DNA of 64,000 nucleotides from Trifolium pratense (lineage: Eukaryota > Streptophyta > Magnoliopsida > Fabales > Fabaceae). The notes below the pieces were generated by a model. The model was given only the letters and a program-made list of their open reading frames with translations, had not been told where the DNA came from and did no database searches. Of the stretch, positions 19,418 to 30,200 are shown piece after piece. A program made the translations under genes and the position numbers. How positions within the stretch are numbered: the first letter of the stretch is position 1; the number at the start of each line of letters is the position of its first letter. The DNA is taken from the NCBI RefSeq assembly GCF_020283565.1, contig NC_060064.1, forward strand, positions 8,112,266-8,176,265, given 5' to 3'.

Positions 19418-21237
19418 TCATGCATTGAATTGATTGAAACTCATCATAGATGAAGTCATTGAAGCAAACTTTGCCAGCTCTTGAGGTAGAAATGAATGAT
19501 GAGGATGATCATTACTCACACCAAGAAAATCTCTAAATCCATTACTTGAATTACCATTACCAACCATAGCTGCATTATTATAATTCTCATGCTGCTTCAT
19601 ATTCTGATTAATGACCATATTAACCTCATCATGATTTTGGTTTAGAGTACTATTATTAGTTTGTGTTGAAGATGAACTCATTAAACCAAAACTTCCATTA
19701 AAAATGGAAGGATTAGTGCTACTTCTTGTTGAACCCATTTGAGCTGCTTTTTGAAGAAGTGCAGTAGCTGACATTGGAGCAGTACTAGTTTGTGTCATTT
19801 GCATAACATCACAAAAACTTGATGAAGCATGATCCTCAAGTGAATCATGTTGAATTTGATGATGATGTTGATGATTCATTTGTTGATTTTCTTGGTTTAG
19901 CCATAATGACAAGTTTGGTCTTTGTTCATGATGAAACAGTGCATTATGTGGAGTATTAAATTGTGGAAGATTTTGAAGTCCTTGACATGATAATAATCCA
20001 TTATGTGACAAACTAGTTTGATTGTTCATCATATTTGATTCTTCATTCTTGAAATTTAGAGTTGTTGGAGGTGGGAGTGAGGTTTGTCTTGCACTCTCTT
20101 CTGCTAATGCATCACAGAAAGCTCTGTGTGTTATAAAGCTATCCTTCCTGTGTACAAAATCCAATGAAATCTAACATTAATTCCTATATATATCGTACAT
20201 TCGTCCCTAAATATAAGACTTTCCTGATATTTGTCTCTGAATGATAAATTGTAAAATACTACAAATTGTGAACAAAATAAGTATAAATTACATCTAACAA
20301 CAAAAAGAAAATTACATAAACTATTGTGAATATGAATGAATTGCCGATGTAGATTGACCTAATCGGTAAGAATGCACGCGATATATCTTATAAGGACACA
20401 TGAGATTTTGTCAATGTATAGAACTAAATATTCTTCAATAATAAATAACTAAATATTTTGTAAACATTTGAGTATTGAGATTTGTCCTAATCTTGGTTTC
20501 ATCTAAAAAAATTATATAAAAAAAAATGAATGAATTGAATTACCTAGAGAAGAGGGTACCACAATCACATTTATATTCTCTAGTACCACAAGTTTTGGTG
20601 TGAGCTTTCCAATCAGATTGAACTGCATATTTCTTGGAACACTTATCACACTTCCATTTCTTTTCTCCATGTTTTCTGCTAAAATGTTTCTTTATTCCGG
20701 TAAGGTCTCCGAGTGCCCTGGCTGCGTCGTGATGGACGCAGGTTTTCTCCGGACAGATGTATACCTTTTTTCTTGGTTCTTTGTTGGATCTTTGCTTTAG
20801 CTTCCATGGTAAGTTGTGACCTCTTCTATGAAGTTGAAGATTTTGATCCCTTTGGAATCCTTTGTTGCATATTTCACAGACAAATCGGTTTGTCGCCATT
20901 AGAGTCTTTGGCGAAAGAGCAATGACTTCAGCATCTGGATCTATAATAGTGTAATCCAAATTATAAAATATTTGAAAAAACAAATTGGAAAATTTCATAT
21001 TTATCAACAAAAGGAAAATAAAAATGAAAGTTGAATCACATAGTACTATTAGTTTAGTACTATCTGAAAAACTCGGTATCTGGCCCATGAACATACTAGT
21101 TTAGTAATATTACCTGGTGTTCCTGGTAGATTTCTTTTCTTCTTGTTGGTTTGTGGTGGATTAGGGTTTGGATTTTGGATTTTGTCAAAACCACTAGTGG
21201 AAGAGGATAGTGAAAAGGGGTCACCAAGTATATTCAT
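19418..21237 (-). CDS. INDETERMINATE DOMAIN (IDD) C2H2 zinc-finger transcription factor, 416 aa
   Basis: The three exons are 21237-21114, 20940-20544 and 20147-19418, with GT-AG introns and matching phases; the coding length is 1251 nt. Exon 1 supplies the start MNILGDPF and a basic KKKRNLPGTP nuclear-localisation segment (about residues 32-41). Exon 2 carries the ID domain: DPDAEVIALSPKTLMATNRF, a first C2H2 finger (FVCEICNKGFQRDQNLQLHR), CPEKTCVHHDAARALGDLTG, GIKKHFSRKHGEKKWKCDKC and KYAVQSDWKAHTKTC. The fourth finger (YKCDCGTLFSRKDSFITHR) spans the last splice. Exon 3 holds the conserved MSATALLQKAAQMG and FRDFLGVS motifs of the family. IDD proteins are nuclear DNA-binding factors that often partner GRAS proteins. 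The motif set and length fit a complete member; the subgroup (IDD1/2/5-like) is not resolved. The upstream in-frame ATG at 21315 is less likely because it precedes the family-typical N-terminus and lies close to a TATA-like box. Confidence 0.95.
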
Positions 21238-21318
21238 TTGTGTTAGGAAAGTAGTGAGGAGAAGAAAACAGATAACTATATGAAAGGTTTTTAGAAAATA
21301 CAAGGAAGAAAACAAAGG

Positions 21319-21325
21319 TTATATA
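21319..21325 (-). promoter_or_regulatory. TATA-like box upstream of the IDD gene
   Basis: TATATAA on the minus strand lies 82 bp before the chosen ATG, leaving room for a short leader. If used, transcription would begin after the alternative upstream ATG at 21315. Confidence 0.35.
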
Positions 21326-21339
21326 AAAGTAGCTAAACA

Positions 21340-22200
21340 AAAGCTAAGAAATGAGCATAAATTCTTTTGGAGGGTACCTAAATGTTGTAAGAGAGACTGG
21401 CTTTGGTTGGTTATAAGTGATTATATTCAGTTAAAAGACAAGAAAAAGCTATCATATAGTTTAAGCTTTGTGCAAGAGCTAGCTAATTGTAACATGGTGA
21501 TCTGGTTTGCTTCTTTTGATTTCACTTGCACATATGTGAAAGATATATAAAACCAAAAGTTCATATAATATAGAGAATATAATATGTCAGCTTTTTACCT
21601 TATCTCTCTCCTTGATCACATGTGGAGTAGTCTGTTTAGTCTTTACTCAATATATATACTAGTATATATTTTCAGGAGAAAAAAGAGTTAGCAGTACTAT
21701 AGGGAAAAAAAGGATTTTGTGATGATGCAGTTATATTTTTTAACCATTTGATTTGAATGGGTAGTTGAGATTATTTTATTATATGAGTGATTTAAATCGT
21801 TGGATTTCAGATGAATAGTCTAAATTTATTACTACATGAAACAACGGGTATATTGGATTGCAAGCAATTATGGTATGTAATATAGTATATCATGTATTCA
21901 TATCTTGAAATTACTCATATAATTTTACACACATTATAAAAAAAATTAGTTAAGTGTATTAATCTCTTTAGAAAGTAAAATGTACTATCAAAAGCAAGAG
22001 CATGCTACTAAATTTCTAATGTTTCACTCGGTGGAAATTGTACTAACATTTAAGTTGTTTATAATATATATGACATAATTTGTGATTTTTAAAGATTTTA
22101 ATGTGAAATCCTCCTTTAATATCTTGGATTAAATGCCATGGTAACCCATGCAGCATGTACGTGCTGGTGTGTTTAGAGACTATTAAGCTAATTTTTTTAG
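21340..22200. other. Upstream region of the IDD gene
   Basis: The stretch is AT-rich and probably includes the IDD promoter. It contains TATATA tracts near 21545 and 21650, but I can support no gene or bounded element. Confidence 0.4.
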
Positions 22201-22204
22201 GTTG

Positions 22205-22546
22205 ATATGCTTTCAATATTGGTGTCTTTTTTGCTCTCCATGTTGAATTGATAAGAATTATTTTGGCCATCAAAATTGCTTTTGATAAGGGTTTACATCA
22301 TCTTTGGCTAGAGACTCATTCACATCTTTTTACATTGACTTTCAACCTCGGATTATCTCGTGGACTCTTCACAAGATGGTGGAATTGCATGAAACTTCTT
22401 TCAAAAATAGATTTCAAAATCACTCACATTTTCAGAGAACGGAATTGTTGTGCTCATAAAATGGTGAACATTGGTTTATCTACAAATAGTTTCACTAGGT
22501 GGGTGGAAATAGTTTGCCTAGCTAGAATGATTTCAATCACAACAAG
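22205..22546 (+). pseudogene. LINE RNase H fragment
   Basis: The translation contains GVFFALHVEL, RIILAIKIAFDKGLHHLWLE and IFRERNCCAHKMVNIGLSTN, which are the alpha-helix/LWLETDS and HIFREGN..AD.LAN blocks of the RNase H domain in plant L1-type LINEs. It is truncated at the 5' side and carries no reverse transcriptase. Frames are largely open over 100 codons, but the active-site start of the domain is missing. Confidence 0.75.
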
Positions 22547-22833
22547 TTAGGTTTACCTTTATATAGAACTTGTTGATATTTTTGTTTATGTTTGAATCTT
22601 TATTTTATCTTTGCACTCTTTTTCTCTTTATCAAGTTTTTATTCCATTGATTTTTTTTTTATAAAATTTTTAATGAAGCAGAGAAATTCTTACAACTTCG
22701 ATTTTGATCTAATACCCCAATATTCATTTTTTTTAGCTGTTTCTTTAGAGCGACAACACATTTAGGACGTCTTAGATGTGTGGACTTTATTAAAAAAATT
22801 ACTAGCACTAGTGCTAATAATACTAGTATAGTA

Positions 22834-23092
22834 CTCCCTCCGTCCCAAAAAGAATGACCCATTTTGAATATATGCACTATTCATATATATTGTTTTGACC
22901 ATATTTTTCTACTAATAAATAAAAATAAATATTAACATATAAGATGTTGTTAGATTCGTCTCGATGAGTATTTTCAAAATATCAATTTTTTATAATTTTT
23001 ACTATTATACAATTAAAGATATTAGTCGCCAAAGTTATGCATTGGCATGCGTGTTTCGGTCAACTAGGTCATTCTTTTTGGGACGGAGGGAG
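22834..23092. mobile_element. Stowaway-like MITE
   Basis: The ends CTCCCTCCGTCCCAAAAAGA and TCTTTTTGGGACGGAGGGAG (inverted repeats, TA-flanked) bound 259 bp. Related copies lie at 14008 and 38412. Confidence 0.9.
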
Positions 23093-23102
23093 TAACACGT
23101 TC

Positions 23103-23153
23103 AATGTTTGTATTTTTGGTCTTTTTTTTTTTTAATGTTTGTATTTTTGGTCT
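23103..23153. repeat. 20-bp direct repeat flanking a pure T11 run
   Basis: AATGTTTGTATTTTTGGTCT occurs exactly at 23103-23122 and 23134-23153, separated only by 11 T. This is discussed as a tail-only retroinsertion. Confidence 0.9.
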
Positions 23154-23159
23154 AGTGTT

Positions 23160-23744
23160 ATTTCAATGGTGTCCTCAAAGGAAACTGTCATCCTCAGCCA
23201 TAAATTTGAATGGGCCACCACATAACAGACACACATTCTCTCTCTATCTTGCAGTACAAATTTACGAGAAATTTCTCAGAACATCAAGTCCAACAACACA
23301 ACACAGATTATCAAGAAGAAGAAAAATGGTCCAACACGACACATACATTAGTCCTCTATACTATAGTCTAGCTACATTTCGTTAGTAGCACTAGCAGCGC
23401 ATAATTTAACACAAACTCCAACTTCATTCATGCTTTCTCAAGACGGAACTCTATCTCTCCATGCCAAGATACTACTAATATTTGTAAAAACAATTCTTCT
23501 GCATTGATTATCCATTTTATTATGGTAATTAACCCAAAAATATAAAAGTATGACAAAGCTGAATAATCAAGTAAAAATAATCAAGTATTAATTTCTCCCT
23601 CTGTCTTGACTCTTGAGTTATAAACAAAAAAATTTATTTAAAGATTGTTAAGAAAACCAAAATAAAAGTAATCTGGAGTATGATTTTTTATCCATTTTTT
23701 TAAAAATAAATTTCATAAAAAGATATAAAAAAAAAATTTTCTTT
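23160..23744. other. Intergenic DNA
   Basis: The open frame 23104-23385 shows no domain. A degraded MITE end (CTCCCTCTGTCTTGACTCTT) lies at about 23596. Nothing else is seen. Confidence 0.4.
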
Positions 23745-23870
23745 TAGTCAAGTAGTAGTTTAGTAGTTAAAAATTTGTCCTTAAGATAAATAAGTGGGGT
23801 GTCCAAAGTTCGAACACTGACCTCATGCATTGTCTCTATCAACTGAGTTAAGTTCATGGGGACAAAGATA
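23745..23870 (+). mobile_element. SINE candidate, first of a pair
   Basis: TTTAGTCAAGTAGTAGTTTAG is followed by a B-box-like AAAGTTCGAACACTGACC and ends in CAACTGAGTTAAGTTCATGG plus GGACAAAG. It shares layout and 3' end with 23927-24062. Confidence 0.55.
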
Positions 23871-23926
23871 TAAAAATAATTTTCATTGATAGTTTATTAT
23901 TAAAAAAATTAGAGAGTGCTGTATTT

Positions 23927-24062
23927 TTTTTTGTCTAGTAGCTTAATGTATAGAATTTCACCTTTTAAGGTGAAAAAGTGAGAGTATCAGAATTCGAACA
24001 CCGATTCATGTTTCCTGTATATGCAATGTTCCTACCAACTGTGTTATGCTCACGGGGACAAA
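23927..24062 (+). mobile_element. SINE candidate, second of a pair
   Basis: TTGTCTAGTAGCTTAATGTA, an internal GAATTCGAACACCGATTCATG-type B-box region and the end CCAACTGTGTTATGCTCACG plus GGGACAAAGAA align with the preceding copy. Confidence 0.55.
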
Positions 24063-24084
24063 GAATATTTTATTTAGGCAAATG

Positions 24085-24240
24085 TTAATGAGTGTCCTCG
24101 AAATACTCTTTAAGATTTTAAATAGTAAGTGTTTTTATGGAAATACCTAAAATCAACGCATTAAAAATTATAATAGTAGTGTTTAATTTTTTTTAATATA
24201 AAAGGGTCTTGTTAACTAGTAACGAGTGTCGGACACTCTT
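24085..24240. repeat. Repeat of the GTTAAcGAGTGTC family
   Basis: Both ends carry the motif GTTAAtGAGTGTCCTCG..ACTCTTTAAGA or AACGAGTGTCGGACACTCTTT in the same orientation. The middle (TCAACGCATTAAAAATTATAAT) matches 12890-12915. Confidence 0.5.
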
Positions 24241-25105
24241 TAAGATTAGATGTTGATGATCATGTGAACATGTTTGAGATCAGAAACCATGTAGTAGTAG
24301 TACAGTTGTACTAATCCTGTTTGCACATTTACTTGAATATGTGCATGTGGACATGGCTATATATGTTCTTGAATACGAGGGAGGGGGTAACAGAAAAGTG
24401 ATTTGCCTTTATAAGCTGGCTGGTATTTAATGATTAAACCATAATTACAGTGAAGGTTCCTTTTTAGCATGCGAGACACTGTAACAGATTGTAGGTCAGC
24501 GTCAATGGAGCATTCATGCACAAACAGTGACACTGCTACGTGGGCTCTCTTTTTCCAATGCTAGACTGATAGGACCGTCCGTGATACTCTGTCTCTGTCT
24601 TAGTCTTTGTGAGGGTCCCCAAAATTGAACTCTGTGGGTCCTTCTTATGGTACTACTAATCTTTATTTTTTGTTACTTGATTTTAGAACATTAAAACATG
24701 ATACTATACTATTTGAATTTTTTAAGAAAATTTTAAAAAAAGCATAGAGAGATTAAAATTTGAAGAAAATTTGATATGTGAAAGGAAAGAAAATTATGTA
24801 AATCAATGCATGAACTTAGAGTAAAGTTAGTATAAATTCATGCATTGATTTGTGTAATTTTCTTTTCTGCCACTTTTTTTCATAGAATCAAACAGACAAT
24901 TACAGTGACTAAAAATATATATTTAACTCTTGATTATACTTTAGATTTTGAACATGTATGTATTATGTATGTGCGGGCATGCTGAATTTAATGTCATGTG
25001 TCGAGTGTGTAATGATATTGGACCATCAAATTTTGAAGTCTCTAAATTATGAGGCCCAAGCCCAATTAATAGTGTTATATCGTTAATTTATCTATATGGA
25101 AGTCC
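24241..25105. other. Intergenic DNA
   Basis: No gene is seen apart from the hairpin repeat at 24770-24880. The stretch 25095-25135 (GTCCTTGATTCAAATCCTAAC) has a tRNA-like B-box. Confidence 0.4.
24770..24880. repeat. Hairpin repeat (MITE-like)
   Basis: GAAAATTATGTAAATCAATGC and TCATGCATTGATTTGTGTAA plus TTTTC are near-perfect inverted arms separated by about 25 bp. No TSD was identified. Confidence 0.6.
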
Positions 25106-26480
25106 TTGATTCAAATCCTAACATTATATTTTTTTTGCATAATTTTATTTCTAGTCATATTACAAATTAAAATGGTTAAATTATCTGCTTGGAAGACCTC
25201 TATATTCGGTAGGGTGAAGCTTGTTAAAAGCATTGTTCTTAGACCTCAATGCTTGGTGTCTTTTTCGTGTACCAATATTTTTCAAGAATTTCCTATTCTT
25301 AGATCCTTATTCCACAAAGTTCATATATTTCCAAATTTATTTGTGAAGATCAATTAATGTGGTCTCCCTCCAAATCTGGCTTGCTTATTTTTAAGGATGC
25401 ATATCTTCACTTTACTCCTTTTGGGCGATGTGTTCATTGGGCTAATTTTATATGGCATCAACACATGCCTCCATCAAAATTAGAGAGGTTGCAATATAAT
25501 ATCGCCTCTTGTGTTAGTATGTGAGTCTATCGTCTAACATAGATGCTAGTCATCACACTTTTATTGATTATAGATTTGCTAGAAAGTTTTGACATTAGTT
25601 CAACTCTATTTTACATATAATTATTGACATTTCAATGGGCACTAATTGTTGATTTATATGATAAAAGTTGGTTTAAGCAATGTGGTGAGGTGGTGTTTCC
25701 AGGTATCGTTAACATTGTTGATTCTATTTTTTTATTTTTTTTTTACTATAATACTATTTTGTTTGGTTCGCAACCAAGCTCGTCTCCATGATAAAAAAGA
25801 TTAATTTTCAAACCGTTGTTAATCGTATTTGTGCTAGTGTTTCTATCACCGATAATTTTACCAAGGCTACAACTTCGATAAAGGTTCATTCACTTGATGC
25901 TTATATCGTCCGAGAAGTTTACCGGTACCCTCCTAAAGCATATTGGATTGAATGCAGCACTGACAGGGCTGCTCTAGGGGGTCCAGACCTATCTTCCCGT
26001 GGATGTATTTTTAGAGATATATAGTTCAGTTGTTACGCTTGGCTGTTTTGCTAAAAACCTTGGTATCTCTTATGCTTTCCATGTTGAGATTGTTGGTGTG
26101 ATGATGATGATTGAAATTGCTTATTCGAAGGGTTGAAATTTACTTTGGATTGAGACTGATTCCTTAATGGTCACTCTTGCCTTCAAAAATTCATTTATGA
26201 TTCATTGACAGCGAAGAAATCATATTGGTTAAATTGTGTTGTGCTTATAAAGAAGATAATTTTCACTATTTCTCGCATTTATATAAAAAAACAGTCATAT
26301 TGTGATGATGATATTGCTAATATTGGGCTTCAATTACAATTCTCTCATTGATGAGATGCGATTCTTGTTAATACCGGTCATGCTTTTGCTAGAAATAGGT
26401 TTGGTTTCCAGAAATATAGATTTTGTGAATTTTTCTTTGGAGCACTGAGCTCTTTTTCCTATATTTTTCTTCTTCTTCTT
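25106..26480 (+). pseudogene. Degenerate LINE ORF2 fragment (RT, zinc-binding and RNase H remnants)
   Basis: KLSAWKTSIFGRVKLVKSI (25160-25230) is the LSxWKxxxxSxxGRxxLxKSV block of plant LINE reverse transcriptases. WSPSKSGLLIFKDAYLHF and WANFIWHQHMPPSKLER (25365-25480) match the zinc-binding region. YWIECSTDRAALGGPDLSSR and GCIFRD (25930-26020) match the RNase H start. Stops and frameshifts interrupt all segments. An A-rich tail (GAAAAAAAATAAAAATAAAA) follows near 26590. No convincing TSD was found. Confidence 0.75.
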
Positions 26481-26620
26481 TTTAATATATTTGCGAGATA
26501 GGTTGTCTGTTGGATGGTTAAAAGGATGTCAATCTACTTGAGATTCATAATTATAAGTTTTCAACCTAGCTTTCTCTTTTTCTTGTTTCGAAAAAAAATA
26601 AAAATAAAACCGTTAAATTC

Positions 26621-27469
26621 AATCTTTGCAACAAATTTAATCAATGTCTCTTTTTGATGTTATTTACGATGATAATTATATATATATTATATGTCTCTTT
26701 TATATATTTATAATTTAAATAGAGACAATTCTTTTTTAAGAAAAGATGGTTTTTCCTATTATAGGATCATTTTTAATTTTCAAGTAGAACCTCCAAATAT
26801 TAAAGTTTGTGTCCTCTTTGTGGGGAATGGGAATACGATACTTAAATGGGGGACGAAGAAACATATACCATCTATATTAATAGATCGTGAGAAGCTCCAA
26901 ATACTTGAAGACAAAAGCAGTTGAATTGTCTATTATACTAAATAGTGTATATCTAGGAAAAGAATTATGTAAACTAAATTAATTATATAGTATCTCTTCC
27001 ACATGTCAATATGTAACTTTGTATATATATATTATCTAATTCTACTTCAAAATAGAATTCTAATCAATTAATGTATATTGTCTAAAGATCGATGACAATA
27101 AAATTGCCACAAGATTTAGAAAGCCTTGCCCTTAAATTATTTCCAGTTTAGATAAATTGCAATAGTAAAGAGTTTTGTTGAAATTGATAAATTATGCATT
27201 GCACATGCAAGCTCTAAATAGATAAATTATGATCTTTATACAAGTTTGCTATATAGTATCAAAAAAGAAATCAAAAAAGAAATTATTATTAATTAAAGTG
27301 ATATTAATAAATTAACATTTTACAATTGTCTCTAAGTCTCAACTTGAGGGGTTGAGTAAAAAAATCAAGTGGAGAGTATGAAACAAAATATATGAGAGAA
27401 TGATAAAGAGATTAAAGTCGGTGACAACTAATTTGCGGCAAAAAGAGAGGTATTTTGAAATACCTCATC
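26621..27469. other. Intergenic AT-rich DNA
   Basis: No gene is recognised. A 12-bp tandem duplication (TCAAAAAAGAAA) lies at about 27259-27282. Confidence 0.4.
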
Positions 27470-27735
27470 CGAATCATTTTTTTTGATTATGTCAAGTTTC
27501 GAATCAAGTACCTCTAGGTTGTAAAGTAACTCATCAACTAAGGGGCTACCCAGAAAACAGACAATATGGAACCTAAATAATTGTATTTAACCATAACCTG
27601 CGCTTTTTTTCTAATTCATGTTTGGGCCAATTTCAGCGTGAGGCCCAAGGGTTTAAATTGATATAATTAACAATATTGATGTTAAAACAATTTATGTTGT
27701 TCAGTTTGAAGTATTGATTAAAAAAATAAATTAGG
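27470..27735 (-). repeat. Dispersed repeat, copy C (inverted, 3' half only)
   Basis: The core CCAATTTCAGCGTGAGGCCC, TAATTAACAATATTGATGTTAA and GTTCAGTTTGAAGTATTGAT are the reverse complements of blocks in copies A and B. The distal GGTATTTTGAAATACCTC block at 27450 also matches copy B (8580-8600). Confidence 0.7.
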
Positions 27736-28350
27736 GTTAAATATGTTTTTAGTCCCAATATTTTGCCTTATAGTCAAGAATAGTCTATACTTTTTATTTA
27801 TGGTAAAAAAATATCCTACATTTTTTTCCGTTATCAAGTTTAATCCCCGCCGTCAGTTTAATTAACGGAATGCTGACATGCCATGATATGGTCCAATTGT
27901 TTTAATGAGTTGACCAATAACAATGTGACACGCGTCTCCAAAATATCTAGAATTTAAAAAAAAATCAAAACTTAATTAAAAATGAATTACTACAAATTAA
28001 CAACAAAAAAAAAACTGAAGCTAAAAAAAATTAGTCGATCTTCATCAATTATTCCTTGTTCATCTTCCATTTTCAATCTTCACCCAGAAAAAATTAATCA
28101 ATCTTCAATCCGGAGAAAACTAGATATGAGTTTTTTTTTAACCTTATTCAATTTCTCAAAATCTGAGATTTGTGTTATTTTTAACTCACAAGCCTTTTTA
28201 TGACAGACTCTCGAAATCCCTGACACACCCAGTGTAATTTTTAAATCATGTTGGTTACACAATCTTCTTCTCGAATTACATTGTCTCGTTCTCAAGACCA
28301 CTTTAGTCTACTGTAACAAAGCCATCTACCTCTTCAGCAATTCGATCGAA
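27736..28350. mobile_element. Single-ended long-TIR (Mutator-like) remnant
   Basis: GGTTAAATATGTTTTTAGTC, followed by ATCAAGTTTAATCCCCGCCG and GCTGACATGCCATG, resembles the terminal regions of long-TIR elements. No inverted partner was found within the window. Confidence 0.4.
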
Positions 28351-28848
28351 CATCAGCACACTTTTTTTTTTGGTATAACATTGGTGCACTTTATATAGCT
28401 TAACAACATAGTACATTTTGTTAGACTAGTGACTAAAAAACTTAAAAAGCCCAATAGCATAAGTTCGCTAACTTTTTTTTTTTTTTTGAAACAGCATAAG
28501 TCCGCTAACTTATTATCTAACAAAATGTACAAATTTTAAAGTGAAATTTCTTTATTAATTTTCCATATACTTAATAATTCTTTATTAATACACTTAACAA
28601 TTGTTTCATAAGCACTAATTAGCATTTCTCATTTATAGATGTATATATATACAGCACTCGAGAGTAATTTGTATGTTACATAAATTGTTCAAAATCTGGT
28701 GTAGAGCTCGATGCCTTCCGTTATACATAAAACAAATTGAAAGCCTCGGTTTGAACATTTATATTTCAAAGGTAACGTAATATCATTTTCAATTTCAATC
28801 CCCATGCATGTCACACACGCAAGATATATGTCATGCAGTGTCCCTATA

Positions 28849-29412
28849 TAGGATTGGGAATAGGCCAGGTCAGGCTTTGACAGACCTGAGTCTGGCCTAC
28901 AATTTTTCTTCAAGCCTAAGCCTGGTCTATGGCCTATCAAATGCAATTTTTTTTTGCCTGGCCTGAGTCTGTTTAAAGTCTGACCTGACCTTGTAGTCTG
29001 TTTAAAAGTCTGTGTTACATAAATGCCTCTATATAATCTTTTTAAATAGGCTAAACAGGCCTTAAAGCCTATTTCACATTTAAATTTTTATAATTTCTAC
29101 AACATTAAGAAAAAACTAATAAAATGATTAACACAAGAATTAAAAATTAATAAAATAACAAATACGATTACGACAAAGTCTATTAAGTATGCAATAATAC
29201 AATTACTATATAAATAATAATTATTAAATATAAACAGGCCGGCCTATCAGGCTTTGTTGGCTTTTTTAAAGGCCTGAGTCTGACCTATTTATGTAAATAG
29301 GCTCTTTTCAAAGCCTGAGTCTGACATTTTTAATAAACAGGTCAGGCCAGGCCAGACTTAAACAGGTCAGGCCGAAGACGCCTGTAGGCCGCCTGGCCTA
29401 TTCCCAACCCTA
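28849..29412. mobile_element. hAT-type non-autonomous element with perfect 8-bp TSD
   Basis: The ends TAGGATTGGGAATAGGCCAG and GGCCTATTCCCAACCCTA are inverted repeats. TCCCTATA is duplicated exactly at 28841-28848 and 29413-29420. The interior carries many AGGCC / GGCCTGAGTCTGACC motifs in both orientations, typical of transposase-binding subterminal repeats, and has no coding capacity. Confidence 0.92.
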
Positions 29413-29420
29413 TCCCTATA

Positions 29421-29974
29421 AGATTTTGGGTGCCCTGCTCTTATTATAAATTTAATGCTCCGTTTTTTTAATTATAATATGTTACAGAATAATTATATAT
29501 TTTTTTAATTAATTGGAAATCTGTCCTTATTTATATTGTATGTATATATGTTAGTGTAAACATTTTTTTTTTTGGAGTTTATGCTTATTCTAAAAAATAT
29601 TTATATTACTTATTCAATTTTTTTCTATAACACACACTCATTTGTATTGTACGTTAGTGTAAACCTTTTCTTTTTCTAAAAAATATTCATATTACTTATT
29701 CAATTTTTCTATAACACACACACACATATATATATATTGCTGCCCTAAAAGCTTGGGGTTCTGTCCGACCACACCTCCCGAACACGCTCCGGAACCCCTT
29801 GATGTCATGCCAGTTTGTAAATGTTTTCCATACATTTCATTTTCTATCATAATGCTCTTGACTTTGTATATATCTGATATAAATTTTCTAAAAAGAAAAA
29901 ATAAATTAAATAATAATTTTTATAACTTACTCTTGGAGTCAATATAACCCTCATCTAATAATAATAATAATAAA
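29421..29974. other. AT-rich intergenic DNA
   Basis: There are low-complexity stretches and an imperfect duplication of AAATATTcATATTACTTATTC with AACACACACTCA-type tails (29590-29720). No gene is seen. Confidence 0.45.
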
Positions 29975-30200
29975 AAAATTTAAATGCAGTTTTAATCCCT
30001 CTAATTTTTTAATAGTGTGATTTTGAACCCTTAATTTTAAATGTGCAATTTTAGTCCTCAAATTTACCCTTTTTAATTTGGAGGTGCCCAGCTCCATTTC
30101 ACATGACTTGGCAACTTGGAGGTCCCCCAGCTTTGTGACAAGATTTTATTTTATTTTTTACGAAATTGTGACAAGATGTCATGTGGATTTTAATCAATTA
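29975..30200. mobile_element. Single-ended TIR remnant
   Basis: AATGCAGTTTTAATCCCTCT, TGTGCAATTTTAGTCCTCAA and paired CAGCT/ GGCAACTTGGAGGTCCC motifs resemble the outer parts of long-TIR elements. No second end was located. Confidence 0.35.
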
